NCBI RefSeq assembly: GCF_900460345.1
Contig: NZ_UHHW01000002.1
Span: forward strand, 2,108,001 to 2,172,000
Reading direction: 5' to 3'
From: Trueperella pyogenes
Lineage (GTDB): Bacteria; Actinomycetota; Actinomycetes; Actinomycetales; Actinomycetaceae
Length of the DNA: 64,000 nt
The position numbers and the translations under genes are program-made. Position 1 is the stretch's first letter, and each line of letters opens with the position of its first letter. Positions 55,612 through 64,000 of this stretch are shown here, piece after piece. The notes under the pieces were generated by a model that was not told the DNA's origin, ran no database searches, and saw only the letters and a list, made by a program, of their open reading frames with translations.

Positions 55612-56093
55612 GCGCTCTTGTTATCACGCTTTTTCGCCTCGGCTTCCTCGTGTTGCTGTGGTTGTTCATCTTCTTCATTCTCCTGACGATCAAGAACGAC
55701 GTCTACGGCACCCGCGTCACGCAGCGTGGCTCAGCTCGCCCGGTGGCCAAGCAGTCCAAGCGTTCTCTCACCCCCACGCGAAAGCCTCAGCTGGCTTCGG
55801 CGTCGCGCCCGTACATCGTGGTCAGTGGCGGATCACTGACCGGCAGCACGATTCCGCTGGGCACTGACTCGGTGACGGTGGGGCGTTCGCCGGACTCAGC
55901 TCTCGTTCTCGACGACGGTTACACCTCCGCCCGCCATGCTCGTTTCTTCAACCAGGGTGGGCAGTGGTTCGTAGAAGATTTGGATTCGACGAATGGCACG
56001 TGGGTAGGCACTGAGCGTATCTATGAGCCGACGCGTCTGGGATTCGGTGTGCCCGTCACTATTGGTAAGACGACCCTGGAGCTACGCCAGTGA
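55608..56093 (+). CDS. fhaB: FHA-domain protein FhaB/FipA
   Basis: Read from ATG 55608, which overlaps the fhaA stop. The 161-residue protein has an N-terminal helix (LVITLFRLGFLVLLWLFIFF, residues 3-22), a basic linker and an FHA domain with VTVGRSPDSALVLDDGYTSARHARF and DLDSTNGTWVG. In mycobacteria it is a PknB-phosphorylated scaffold of the divisome. It overlaps pstP by 4 bp. Confidence 0.94.
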   Translation: MSALVITLFRLGFLVLLWLFIFFILLTIKNDVYGTRVTQRGSARPVAKQSKRSLTPTRKPQLASASRPYIVVSGGSLTGSTIPLGTDSVTVGRSPDSALVLDDGYTSARHARFFNQGGQWFVEDLDSTNGTWVGTERIYEPTRLGFGVPVTIGKTTLELRQ

Positions 56094-57400
56094 CTATCTC
56101 TTTTCACTATGCAGCGGCCTCTGACGTCGGCCTGATTCGGAAGTCGAATCAGGATGCCGGTTATGCTTCTACAAATCTCCTCGTGCTTGCTGACGGCATG
56201 GGCGGGGCCGCCGGTGGAGATATTGCCTCGTCAGTGGTGGTTGCTCATTTGGCTGAGATCGACGACGTCCCCGCCGCCGAGGAGCTCCTTCCCCTGCTGA
56301 CTGCCACTTTGGAGGACGCGCACGCAGACCTCATCGCGCGTTCAGCGCAGAAAACTTCTCTCGCCGGCCTTGGCACCACATGCATTGCGATCCTTCGCTC
56401 CTCGAACAAGCTCGGCATGGTCCATATTGGCGATTCGCGCGCCTACTTGTTGCGCTCTGGCACGCTCACCCAGATCACCCACGATCACACGCTGGTCCAG
56501 TACCTCGTGGACAAGGGCGAGATTACGCCGGAGGAGGCCGAGCACCATCCCAAGCGCAATGTCATCATGCGCAATATCGGTGATACCCCGGAGCCACTCG
56601 AGATTGATAAGTCGATCCGCGAGGCGATCGTCGGTGATCGGTGGCTTTTGTGCTCGGATGGCTTGTTCGGCGTCGTGTCCAAGGAACGCATTGAACAGAC
56701 GCTGCGGGAGTACGTGGATCTGAACGCGTGTGCGGGGCGCCTCGTCGATCTCGCGCTGGCTGCGGGGGCGCCAGACAACGTGACGGTGGTGCTGGCAGAC
56801 GTCGTCGTCAATGATGTGTCCCCGGCTCCTCCCATCATCGTCGGCTCCGCCGCGGTCGATGCTCATAAGCCCACTCGTGGCACGACGTCGGCGGCGGGTA
56901 AGCTCGCGGCGTGGCGTCCGCGTTCGGAGGATTATGATGACGACGTCGTGGAGCGGCGCAGCCCGTGGGCGCGGATTGCGGCTGCTTTGGCGATGTTCGC
57001 CGTTGTGGGCGGCGGCCTCGGCGGTGGCTATGCGTGGAGCCAGACCCAGTACTACGTGACGCACGCCGGCGGGAAGGTGGCTATCTTCCAGGGCGTGCCG
57101 CAGACGGTTGGCCCGCTGCACCTCTCGCATCTGTATGAGACCACTGACGTCGAGGTATCCTCGCTAAAGGCTGTCGCACAAGCGCGCATCTCCGAGCCCA
57201 TCACCCGCAGCTCGCTTGCTGAAGCGCGGCAGGTAGTTGCGGATCTTGCGGCCCAGGTTCGCCCGCCTGCACCCGAGCATGAGCCGCCTACCCCAGACCA
57301 GACGCCGTCCGTCTTCCCGACGACGGGCCCAAGGCCCACGGACGCGCCTTCTGAAGTCCCTATTCCGCAGCCCTCCGCAGCGAGTGAGGAGGCCAATTGA
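56090..57400 (+). CDS. pstP: PP2C-type Ser/Thr protein phosphatase PstP
   Basis: This 436-residue protein starts with GTG overlapping fhaB. The phosphatase domain (about 1-240) has SDVGLIRKSNQDAGYAS, VLADGMGGAAGGDIAS, HIGDSRAYLL, LLCSDGLFGVV and APDNVTVVLADV, the metal-binding motifs of PPM enzymes. A basic linker, one membrane helix (about 299-318) and an outer Pro-rich part follow. It reverses PknB phosphorylation at the membrane. Confidence 0.96.
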   Translation: MTISFHYAAASDVGLIRKSNQDAGYASTNLLVLADGMGGAAGGDIASSVVVAHLAEIDDVPAAEELLPLLTATLEDAHADLIARSAQKTSLAGLGTTCIAILRSSNKLGMVHIGDSRAYLLRSGTLTQITHDHTLVQYLVDKGEITPEEAEHHPKRNVIMRNIGDTPEPLEIDKSIREAIVGDRWLLCSDGLFGVVSKERIEQTLREYVDLNACAGRLVDLALAAGAPDNVTVVLADVVVNDVSPAPPIIVGSAAVDAHKPTRGTTSAAGKLAAWRPRSEDYDDDVVERRSPWARIAAALAMFAVVGGGLGGGYAWSQTQYYVTHAGGKVAIFQGVPQTVGPLHLSHLYETTDVEVSSLKAVAQARISEPITRSSLAEARQVVADLAAQVRPPAPEHEPPTPDQTPSVFPTTGPRPTDAPSEVPIPQPSAASEEAN

Positions 57401-58893
57401 GCGTTGTGACGCAAAAAGTAGCCCGCACGGGTCGGCTACCTGAGCTTGTCCTCCTCGTTCTCGCGCTGGGCGCCTGCCTTCTTGCGTGGATCACCGTTCA
57501 CCACAGCGTGAGCGTGGATGATGCCTCCCCGCTTCCGCAGAATTTCTGGATGGTCACGGCGGTAGCTGGCGTGCTCATCCTCGTCGCCCACCTCGTCATC
57601 CGTTGGCAGGTGCCGTGGGCGGATCCCGTCTTCTTCCCCGTTGCCGTGTTGCTCACCGGTCTCGGTTTGGTGATGATTCACCGCATCGATTATGTGTTGA
57701 TCGCAAAAGGTCGCACTGCCCAAGTCGATGGGCAGTTGAAGCTGGCGGCCGTCGGCGTCGTTTTAATGGTGGTGACCGTGCTCATCTTGCGCAACCACCG
57801 GGCACTGCGCCGCGTGACCTACATTTCTCTCGCGTGTGGCACAATCCTCCTGCTCCTGCCGATGGTTCCTGGGCTTGGGGTCGCTTTTCATGGCGCCCGG
57901 ATTTGGATCCGCGTCTTTGGTTTTTCCTATCAGCCTGCGGAGCTGGCGAAAATCTTCTTCGCCATCTTCTTTGCTGGCTACCTCGTCAGCCAAAGAGACA
58001 ACCTCGCCCTGGCCGGCAAAAAGGTGCTTGGTATTCAGCTGCCGCGCGCGCGCCACTTCGGCCCGCTGCTCGTGGGCTGGGTGGGGTGCATGGGCATTCT
58101 CGCCCTCGAAAAAGATTTCGGAACCGCACTCCTTTTCTTCGGCTTGTTCGTGGCGATGCTGTGGGTTGCCACTGAGCGCGTGTCGTGGCTGATTATCGGC
58201 GGTATCCTGACGACGGCGGGGGTCTACGTCCTCGTCCAACTCATGCCACACATCCAGGCACGCTTCCATATTTGGCTTCACGCGCTCGACCCCGACGTCT
58301 ACTCGGCGAAATACGGCTCGGGGCAGATCGTCCAGGGCTGGTTTGGCATGGCCTCCGGCGGCCTGCTGGGAACCGGCCTCGGCCGTGGCTATTCAGGCAA
58401 CACGTTCGCCGCAAATTCTGACCTCATCATCGCCTCCTTTGGTGAAGAAATCGGTCTCATTGGCCTACTGGCCATCTATTGCATCTACCTTCTACTTGTG
58501 CAGCGCGCCTTAAAAACCGCACTCGATCTGCGCGACGGTTTCGGCAAACTTCTCGCCTCTGGTCTGGGTTTCGCGATCGGCCTGCAGTGCTTCATCGTCG
58601 CGGGCGGCGTCACGGGCGTGATCCCATTGACTGGACTGGCCACCCCGTTCCTCGCCCTGGGCGGATCGGCACTGCTGACCAACTGGATTATCATCGGCCT
58701 GCTCATCCGCATGTCCGACGCCGCCCGCAGGCCCGCCGTCCCCGCCTCCACACCGCTGCCCACCATAGAATCGCCTGAAGAATCAGATTGGTCTGCTGGT
58801 GATGTCGCGCCCGGCGCTGACGACACGGCAAACACCGAGCCGCAGCCGGTCGCGAGCGCAGCCGACCGCTACCCCACGGAGGTGGTGCGATGA
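57397..58893 (+). CDS. rodA: SEDS-family peptidoglycan polymerase (RodA/FtsW)
   Basis: This 498-residue protein has about twelve helices and the SEDS features HGARIWIRVFGFSYQPAELAKI, LEKDFGTALLFFGLFVAMLW, SGGLLGTGLGRGY, SDLIIASFGEEIGLIG and PLTGLATPFLALGGSAL. It polymerises glycan strands with the PBP encoded next. The TTG start overlaps the pstP stop (TTGA). A Glu/Asp-rich tail of about 60 residues follows the last helix. The position matches rodA in mycobacteria. Confidence 0.95.
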   Translation: MSVVTQKVARTGRLPELVLLVLALGACLLAWITVHHSVSVDDASPLPQNFWMVTAVAGVLILVAHLVIRWQVPWADPVFFPVAVLLTGLGLVMIHRIDYVLIAKGRTAQVDGQLKLAAVGVVLMVVTVLILRNHRALRRVTYISLACGTILLLLPMVPGLGVAFHGARIWIRVFGFSYQPAELAKIFFAIFFAGYLVSQRDNLALAGKKVLGIQLPRARHFGPLLVGWVGCMGILALEKDFGTALLFFGLFVAMLWVATERVSWLIIGGILTTAGVYVLVQLMPHIQARFHIWLHALDPDVYSAKYGSGQIVQGWFGMASGGLLGTGLGRGYSGNTFAANSDLIIASFGEEIGLIGLLAIYCIYLLLVQRALKTALDLRDGFGKLLASGLGFAIGLQCFIVAGGVTGVIPLTGLATPFLALGGSALLTNWIIIGLLIRMSDAARRPAVPASTPLPTIESPEESDWSAGDVAPGADDTANTEPQPVASAADRYPTEVVR

Positions 58894-60329
58894 ATCCGCC
58901 ACTACGCAAACTCACAGTCGTCGTCATCATCATGTTCCTCGCCCTCATGGTGGCTGCGACGTCGCTGCAGTATGTCCGCGCCCCCGCTCTGAATGCCGAC
59001 GCGCGCAACGTCCGCACGCTCTACCGCGAGTATGGAGTCAACCGTGGCCCGATCATCGTGGCAGGCGAGCCAATTACCGGGTCCGAGCCGATTGACTCCC
59101 CCTTCAAATACCTGCGCACCTATCTCAAGCACGAGCTCTACGCCCCGGTGACGGGCTATTTCTCCGTCATCCACAATTCGATCACGGGTATAGAGCGGGC
59201 GGAAAATGGCGTGCTTGGCGGCAGTGCCGACCAGCTGGCCACTCAGCGGCTGCAGGAGATACTGACCAACGCCGATCCTAAGGGCGGCGGTGTTTCTCTT
59301 ACCATCCATCCAGCTGCACAGCAGGCTGCGTGGGATGCGCTCGGCGATCGCCAGGGCGCCGTCGTCGCCATCGAGCCGGCCACCGGTAAGATCCTTGCCC
59401 TGGTCTCCAAGCCTTCGTACGATCCCAACGCAATCGCCGCTCACATCCGGGCGGACGCTACTGCAGCGTGGGAGCGCTACAACGCCGATCCGGGCAAACC
59501 CCTGCTCAACCGCGCCGTAGGGGACGATCTGTACGCCCCCGGCTCCGTGTTCAAGCTGATCACGGCCGCGGCGATGATCGAAAACGGTTCGACGGCAGAC
59601 ACAGTGGTCGAAGCACCGCGCACGTTCTCACCACCGGGCACCAGCCACGAAATCTTCAACCCGCTGCGTCGCCAATGCGGCGACGGCTCCGGGCAGGTGC
59701 CTTTGCGCGTGGCCTTCACTCAGTCGTGTAACACGGCCTTCGCGATAGGCGGCATTAAGCTCGGCGCCGACAAGATGCGCCAAACCGCGCAAGCCTTCGG
59801 GTTTGACCGCGAACTCTCCGTGCCACTTCGCGTGCGCCCCTCGCGCTTCCCTAAGCCGCAAGACGACGCCGCACTCGCCATGGATTCCTTCGGCCAACGC
59901 GATATCCTCGCCTCACCCATGCAGATGGCCATGGTCGTCTCCGCGATCGCCAATAACGGCCGACTCATGACGCCCTACCTCGTCGACCAGACCTTCACCG
60001 CCGACCTCGGCGTTCTCTCCACCACCAAGCCCAGCGAGTTTTCCACACCCATCTCGGCTAACACTGCCGCCGAAATGCGAAAGATGATGATCGACGTCGT
60101 CAATAAGGGAACCGGCGCCTACGCCGCACTCAGTCACGTGCAGGTGGCAGGCAAATCCGGCTCGGCCGAAGTGGCAGCCAACGTCGAACCACACGCCTGG
60201 TTCGCCGCTTTTGACGCGACAGATAAGCCGCGAGTCGCCGTCGCAGCCCTCGTCATCAACGGCGGCGACGGCGGCCAACAAGCTGGACCCGTAGCCCGAG
60301 CTGTCATCAACGCGGTGGTCGGACAATGA
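58890..60329 (+). CDS. pbpA: Class B penicillin-binding protein PbpA
   Basis: This 479-residue protein has one N-terminal helix (residues 5-27), a short pedestal, and the transpeptidase domain with APGSVFKLITAAAMIE (SxxK), FTQSCNTAF (SxN) and AGKSGSAEV (KSG in place of the more usual KTG). It cross-links peptidoglycan and partners the SEDS protein encoded upstream, which it overlaps by 4 bp. KSG-type motifs are known in actinobacterial PbpA. Confidence 0.95.
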   Translation: MNPPLRKLTVVVIIMFLALMVAATSLQYVRAPALNADARNVRTLYREYGVNRGPIIVAGEPITGSEPIDSPFKYLRTYLKHELYAPVTGYFSVIHNSITGIERAENGVLGGSADQLATQRLQEILTNADPKGGGVSLTIHPAAQQAAWDALGDRQGAVVAIEPATGKILALVSKPSYDPNAIAAHIRADATAAWERYNADPGKPLLNRAVGDDLYAPGSVFKLITAAAMIENGSTADTVVEAPRTFSPPGTSHEIFNPLRRQCGDGSGQVPLRVAFTQSCNTAFAIGGIKLGADKMRQTAQAFGFDRELSVPLRVRPSRFPKPQDDAALAMDSFGQRDILASPMQMAMVVSAIANNGRLMTPYLVDQTFTADLGVLSTTKPSEFSTPISANTAAEMRKMMIDVVNKGTGAYAALSHVQVAGKSGSAEVAANVEPHAWFAAFDATDKPRVAVAALVINGGDGGQQAGPVARAVINAVVGQ

Positions 60330-60331
60330 AC

Positions 60332-60378
60332 TGTAACCGGATTGTAACCTTGAAAGTTGGCGGTCACTCGCCTATTTG
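60332..60378 (+). promoter_or_regulatory. Promoter with TGTAACC direct repeat upstream of pknB
   Basis: TGTAACC occurs at 60332-60338 and again at 60343-60349, 11 bp apart, next to a -35 TTGAAA (60350-60355) and -10 TATTTG (60373-60378, 17-bp gap). An 11-bp direct repeat beside -35 suits an OmpR-family activator such as MtrA; the regulator is not proven. Confidence 0.5.
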
Positions 60379-60419
60379 GGGCAATATGTTGGAAGGTGTA
60401 AGGGAAAGGAAAGTTCGGC

Positions 60420-62234
60420 ATGGCTGACGTACCCCGAATCCTAGGCGACCGCTACGAGGTTGGAGATCTCATCGGTCGCGGAGGTATGGCTCAGGTACAT
60501 CTGGGTTACGACACGCGTCTTTCGCGGACGGTTGCCGTCAAAGTACTTCGTACCGATCACGCACAAGATCCCACATTCATCGCCCGCTTCCGCCGCGAGG
60601 CACAGTCCGCCGCCGCGCTCAACCACCCCTCGATCGTGGCCGTGTATGACACGGGCGAGGAGACCGTCACTTCTGAGGCCGGGCGCACCCTTTCGCTGCC
60701 CTACATCGTCATGGAATACGTCAAGGGTCGCACCGTCTCGCAACTGTTGAGCAACGGCGACGCCCTGCCGATCGAGGAAGCCGTGCAGATCGTCGTCGGC
60801 ATCCTGTCCGCCCTCGAATACTCACACCGAGAAGGCATTGTCCATAGAGACATCAAGCCGGGCAACATCATGCTGACCCCAGACGGCAAGGTCAAAGTCA
60901 TGGATTTTGGCATTGCCCGGGCAATCGCGGACTCCTCAGCCACAATGACGCAGACAAACTCCGTGGTCGGCACCGCGCAGTACCTATCTCCTGAGCAGGC
61001 GCGCGGCGAAGTGGTCGATGCCCGCTCTGACCTGTACTCCACAGGATGCGTGCTCTTCGAGCTCCTGACCGGCCAGCCGCCCTTCCGCGGCGATTCAGCC
61101 GTGGCGGTCGCCTATCAACACGTTTCGCAACTGCCCCCTGCGCCGACGTCGATCGCCCCGGATATCCCCGAGGCGCTAGATCGCGTCGTCACGAAGTCGC
61201 TGGCCAAACGCCGCGAGGATCGCTATCAGAGCGCTGCACAGATGCGCGCCGACCTGCTCGCCGCCATTCGCGGCGGCGAGGTCAACGCCCCCGCCGTGGG
61301 CTCTTGGCAAACGCAGATCATTTCGTCCAGCACACAGATTGCACCGGCTCCGACGCCGGGGCCGCGCGTTGCGGCGTCGCCCACGACCACCCAGACCTCT
61401 CTGCCCGCAGTTGAAGAGAACAAACACAATCGACTCTTCATCATCCTCGGCTCTATTCTGATCCTTCTCGCCGCCCTCGGCATCGGATATGCCTTCTTCA
61501 TGGCCAACAGCTCTCCTGGCGAGGAAAAAACGACGATCGCCAAAACCACTGTCCCGGACCTGACCGGAATGGATGAAGCTCGGGTACGGGCGGCGCTCGA
61601 AGAACGAAACCTCGTTCTCAACATTGGCGACCCGGTAGAAGATAACAAGATTCCCGCCGGCATCTACGTCTCATCCAGCCCTTCCATTGCCTCGAGTGTA
61701 GATGAAGGCTCCACCGTCACGGTTCATTTCTCCTCCGGCGTCGGGACAATTCAGATTCCTAATGTCGCTAACGGTGTGTACACCCAGGAGCAGGCCAAGA
61801 AAGTGCTCGAAGAAGCCGGCCTCAAAGTCGGTCGCGTTGACACGACGGACGCTCCCGGCCTGGCAAAGGACATCGTCTCCTCCACCACACCAAAAGCCGG
61901 CACATCCGTTAACCGCGGCAGTACAGTCAATCTGGTGGTAGCCACTGGAGATGTCATCCTGAAGGACGTGCGGGGAATGAATATCAAGGAAGCCGAGCGA
62001 GTACTCACTGAGGAGTTGCGCATTCAGTCGATTTCTATCACCGAGATGGAAACATCTCAGGAGGCAGCAGGAACCGTCCTGTCGATGAATCCAGTGGCCG
62101 GTAAGGTTCCCTATAACCAGCGCGTAGAGCTCGTTATCGCAAAGGCACCGACTCCCGTGTTCACCCCCGAACCACCGCCGGAGCCGACGCCCGCACCAAC
62201 AACTCCGTCTCCTACGCCATCCGTTCGGCCGTAA
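60420..62234 (+). CDS. pknB: Ser/Thr protein kinase PknB with PASTA domains
   Basis: This 604-residue protein has the kinase domain (about 11-270) with the glycine loop LIGRGGMAQVHLG, catalytic VHRDIKPGNIML and DFGIA. A Pro/Thr linker and one membrane helix (about 340-362, LFIILGSILILLAALGIGYAF) follow. Outside are three PASTA domains (about 375-440, 441-510, 511-570) and a Pro-rich tail. It reads peptidoglycan fragments and controls wall synthesis and division through FhaA/FhaB and others. Mycobacterial PknB has four PASTA domains. Confidence 0.96.
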   Translation: MADVPRILGDRYEVGDLIGRGGMAQVHLGYDTRLSRTVAVKVLRTDHAQDPTFIARFRREAQSAAALNHPSIVAVYDTGEETVTSEAGRTLSLPYIVMEYVKGRTVSQLLSNGDALPIEEAVQIVVGILSALEYSHREGIVHRDIKPGNIMLTPDGKVKVMDFGIARAIADSSATMTQTNSVVGTAQYLSPEQARGEVVDARSDLYSTGCVLFELLTGQPPFRGDSAVAVAYQHVSQLPPAPTSIAPDIPEALDRVVTKSLAKRREDRYQSAAQMRADLLAAIRGGEVNAPAVGSWQTQIISSSTQIAPAPTPGPRVAASPTTTQTSLPAVEENKHNRLFIILGSILILLAALGIGYAFFMANSSPGEEKTTIAKTTVPDLTGMDEARVRAALEERNLVLNIGDPVEDNKIPAGIYVSSSPSIASSVDEGSTVTVHFSSGVGTIQIPNVANGVYTQEQAKKVLEEAGLKVGRVDTTDAPGLAKDIVSSTTPKAGTSVNRGSTVNLVVATGDVILKDVRGMNIKEAERVLTEELRIQSISITEMETSQEAAGTVLSMNPVAGKVPYNQRVELVIAKAPTPVFTPEPPPEPTPAPTTPSPTPSVRP

Positions 62235-62249
62235 AGACCACAAAATAGT

Positions 62250-62277
62250 TTGAGGGGCAGTCCAGACTGCCCCTCAA
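62250..62277. terminator. Bidirectional hairpin between pknB and the sortase operon
   Basis: A perfect 12-bp stem (TTGAGGGGCAGT and its complement) with a 4-base loop lies 16 bp after the pknB stop and 17 bp before the end of the minus-strand operon. On the minus strand it is followed by ACTATTTTG, a short T-run. Confidence 0.8.
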
Positions 62278-62293
62278 GTCGCTCTTCCCGAGT

Positions 62294-62452
62294 CTATTCA
62301 CCAATCGTGTTATCCACGATCTTCGTGTTCGCCATGATCCATGGGAAGACGAACTCGAACAGCAGATAGACCACGCCAAGAATGAGAATGAGGGCCTCAA
62401 TTACCTTTAGCCAGGTCGGTCCGGGCAGTAGGCGCCAAAGTGCTCCATACAT
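62294..62452 (-). CDS. Small conserved-looking membrane protein (52 residues)
   Basis: ATG at 62450-62452 directly abuts the sortase stop (TAAATG), so translation is probably coupled. The product MYGALWRLLPGPTWLKVIEA continues with one hydrophobic helix (LILILGVVYLLFEFVFPWIM) and a short polar tail. I recall similar small proteins beside class E sortases in Actinobacteria, but this is not verified. Function unknown. Confidence 0.75.
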   Translation of the reverse strand: MYGALWRLLPGPTWLKVIEALILILGVVYLLFEFVFPWIMANTKIVDNTIGE

Positions 62453-63286
62453 TTAGTTCTTTCCTTCCGCTGGTGCTGGCGAAGTTGCTTGTGGTGTGGC
62501 TTTGGTGGCCTGGTCCAATTTAGCCGGATCCACGAGCTCTTTAGGCAGGCCATCTTCACGCTTGGTCCAGTAATCGAACTCTGCATGGACGACCCACCGC
62601 TCGTTCGACACAAAAGGCGGGTGACAGGTGGTAATCGTCAGCAGACGCCGTGTCGGCTCCGTGATCGGGGTTCCGTTGGTCAGAGAATCGTGTGCCATGA
62701 AGGGATCGGGTGCGATCGTCCAAATGGCATTGGGACGCACGATCTCATCGGCCACGATCTTGTAGACCAGGAAGGTTTCCGGCGTCTCGACGACGATCGC
62801 GTCGCCTTCCTTCAAATCTGGCACGTTGAGCATGGGGGCGCCGTAGGTCTGCCGGTGGGCCGCGGTGGAGAAGTTACCCACCTGGCCGGGGAAGGCGGTG
62901 TCGACGTATCGTCCAAACGAGCCCTTATCGAGAATCTTTGTGAGGCTCGTTCCGTTTTTGATCGTGTAGGCGTATTCGTAGCCGAAGGCTGGGATACGCA
63001 TAATACCGATCGTTTCATTTTCTCCTGTAGGTCCTGTCCATTCCGGAGGCGGGCCCGGCTGCGGCTGGGCAATACCGTCATCGGGTTTGACGTATTCCTC
63101 CCGGAGGACGGCGATCTGTGCGGACTGCTCACGATTCGCCTCGATGTCCGTCCACCACACCTGCCACACAATAAACAGACCGATAAACAAGCCTGCGGTA
63201 ATCATCAGTTCCCCAATGACTCCGATAATGCGAGCAAAAATGGAGGGTTTCTGCCGCCTATGTGTAGCGCTCTTGACTTGCGACAT
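62453..63286 (-). CDS. srtE: Class E sortase
   Basis: This 277-residue protein has a basic cytosolic start, one helix (about residues 19-42) and a sortase domain with FSTAAHRQTYG (catalytic His), LTITTCHPPFVSNERWVVHAEF (catalytic Cys in TxTC, Arg following). Such sortases anchor or join surface proteins at LAxTG-type signals. No substrate gene is visible in the window. It is divergent from crgA. Confidence 0.93.
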   Translation of the reverse strand: MSQVKSATHRRQKPSIFARIIGVIGELMITAGLFIGLFIVWQVWWTDIEANREQSAQIAVLREEYVKPDDGIAQPQPGPPPEWTGPTGENETIGIMRIPAFGYEYAYTIKNGTSLTKILDKGSFGRYVDTAFPGQVGNFSTAAHRQTYGAPMLNVPDLKEGDAIVVETPETFLVYKIVADEIVRPNAIWTIAPDPFMAHDSLTNGTPITEPTRRLLTITTCHPPFVSNERWVVHAEFDYWTKREDGLPKELVDPAKLDQATKATPQATSPAPAEGKN

Positions 63287-63439
63287 TCTTGCTCCTCAAT
63301 TTGTTTAACTTCTCCGTAGCCTAGTGTACTGGTCGCACAATCCCCACTCAGTGTGGAAAAATCACCCTGAAGCTGATTCCCGTTTTTCAGGCAGAACGTA
63401 TAGGATTTGTGGGTACAGTTCACACAAAAAGGATGAGCC

Positions 63440-63718
63440 ATGCCCGAATCTAAGAAGCGCAAGAAGGTCGTTGAGCGTAGGATTGCCCAGCAGCATGCTG
63501 AGGAGAACCGATACATGACTGAGCCTGAAAAGCGCTCACCCAAGTGGTGGGTTCCGGTCATGATTGGTTTTGCCCTCATCGGTCTTGTGGTCATTGTCGT
63601 GGCCTACATTACCGGCGGCCGTTTCCCGATTCCGGGTCTTCCCAACGGAAATATCAACCTGTTCGTTGGTATCGGCCTGATGCTTGTTGGCTTCCTTATG
63701 ACGATGGGCTGGAAGTAG
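63440..63718 (+). CDS. crgA: Cell division protein CrgA
   Basis: This 92-residue protein has the basic N-terminus PESKKRKKVVERR and two membrane helices (about 38-58, VPVMIGFALIGLVVIVVAYI; about 72-90) joined by GLPNGNINLF, as in CrgA, which recruits PBPs and FtsI to the septum. AAAAAGGATG precedes the ATG. Its location next to the pknB cluster matches mycobacteria. Confidence 0.95.
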   Translation: MPESKKRKKVVERRIAQQHAEENRYMTEPEKRSPKWWVPVMIGFALIGLVVIVVAYITGGRFPIPGLPNGNINLFVGIGLMLVGFLMTMGWK

Positions 63719-64000
63719 GTCAGCTACTCAAACGCCTCAGCTTTCGCAAGGAGCTGTATAAAAAGGTTCCGCATCTGTGGGGAGTGGATCTCGTTTTCTC
63801 GGGATCTGCTCCCTCTGTTGTACTTGCCGCTGTCTGCCGGGGTTCTCCGCCCGATGCTCGCTTTCCGCCTGCCGACAGTTCTTTTGAATATTTGGTCTAC
63901 CTGGCCCGTATTTGAATCGGTGGCCGGTATTTTCAAAAGAACTGTCGGCTTGCGGGGCGCGTCGGCCTGCAAGCTAAACAAAGCACCCTAATCCGCGTAA
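63719..64000. other. Gene-free right end with repeat copy F
   Basis: No gene is seen. It contains the palindromic form of the CCGACA element (63872-63948). Nothing else is recognised before the window edge. Confidence 0.5.
63872..63948. repeat. 77-bp CCGACA element, copy F (both ends alike)
   Basis: CCGACAGTTCTTTTGAATA on the left and its near-complement TATTTTCAAAAGAACTGTCGG on the right (last 17 bases complementary to the left end) enclose GTGGCCGG and TCTACCTGGCCC. Unlike the other copies, both ends carry the same motif. Confidence 0.88.

Overview
The window is a high-GC actinobacterial chromosome segment. Its right end carries the fhaA-fhaB-pstP-ftsW/rodA-pbpA-pknB cluster with a tRNA-Leu beside fhaA and with a class E sortase and crgA downstream. 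In Actinobacteria this block normally lies near the replication origin. Class Ib (nrdHIE, nrdF) and class III (nrdDG) ribonucleotide reductases together with luxS suggest a facultatively anaerobic host-associated species of the Actinomycetaceae (Trueperella, Arcanobacterium or Schaalia type). This is an inference from gene content; no rRNA is present.

Layout. 1-5.4 kb: an AT-richer iron block, with a siderophore-type hydrolase (cut by the window edge), an ABC permease, binding lipoprotein and ATPase, facing a two-gene operon (CmoA-like enzyme plus SAM methyltransferase) that sits behind a near-consensus DtxR/IdeR iron box. 5.4-10.9 kb: a uronate operon (fructuronate reductase, mannonate dehydratase, KDPG aldolase, KDG kinase) divergent from an IclR regulator. 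10.9-14 kb: an AT-richer ABC transporter of the bacteriocin-associated (DUF1430-like) type with a short leader ORF. 14-20 kb: an OafA-like acyltransferase, nrdDG and a hexose-phosphate mutarotase. 20-27.2 kb: two separate sensor kinase/LuxR regulator/ABC exporter modules, bounded by three copies of a palindromic repeat. 27.4-34 kb: HrpA helicase, a membrane protein, a flavin monooxygenase and a SprT-like protein. 34-36.6 kb: a small AT-richer island of two unusual genes punctuated by three copies of a 109-bp repeat. 36.7-41.5 kb: a sugar ABC importer, a lipoprotein and a LMW phosphatase. 41.6-47.2 kb: nrdF and nrdEIH, separated by an acyltransferase-like membrane protein and a DNA alkyltransferase. 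47.2-50 kb: a cluster of DnaA-box-like sequences, then fur-luxS-mtnN. 50-54.6 kb: a zinc-type macrodomain hydrolase, RNase HI, a DsbA-family protein and a prolyl oligopeptidase. 54.6-63.7 kb: tRNA-Leu and the cell-division/peptidoglycan kinase cluster.

The most interesting points are the iron-box-controlled CmoA-like/methyltransferase pair; a six-copy family of 77/109-bp elements with CCGACA...TGTCGG ends, two of which share an 83-bp perfect direct repeat around an unknown gene; a second three-copy palindrome family bounding the two signalling modules; tandem NrdR boxes with identical 31-bp spacing at both nrdD and nrdHIE; a DnaA-box cluster beside the nrdHIE promoter; and an MTA/SAH nucleosidase fused to a C-terminal domain with two repeats resembling those of homing endonucleases. 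All family assignments are by reading motifs; no database search was run.
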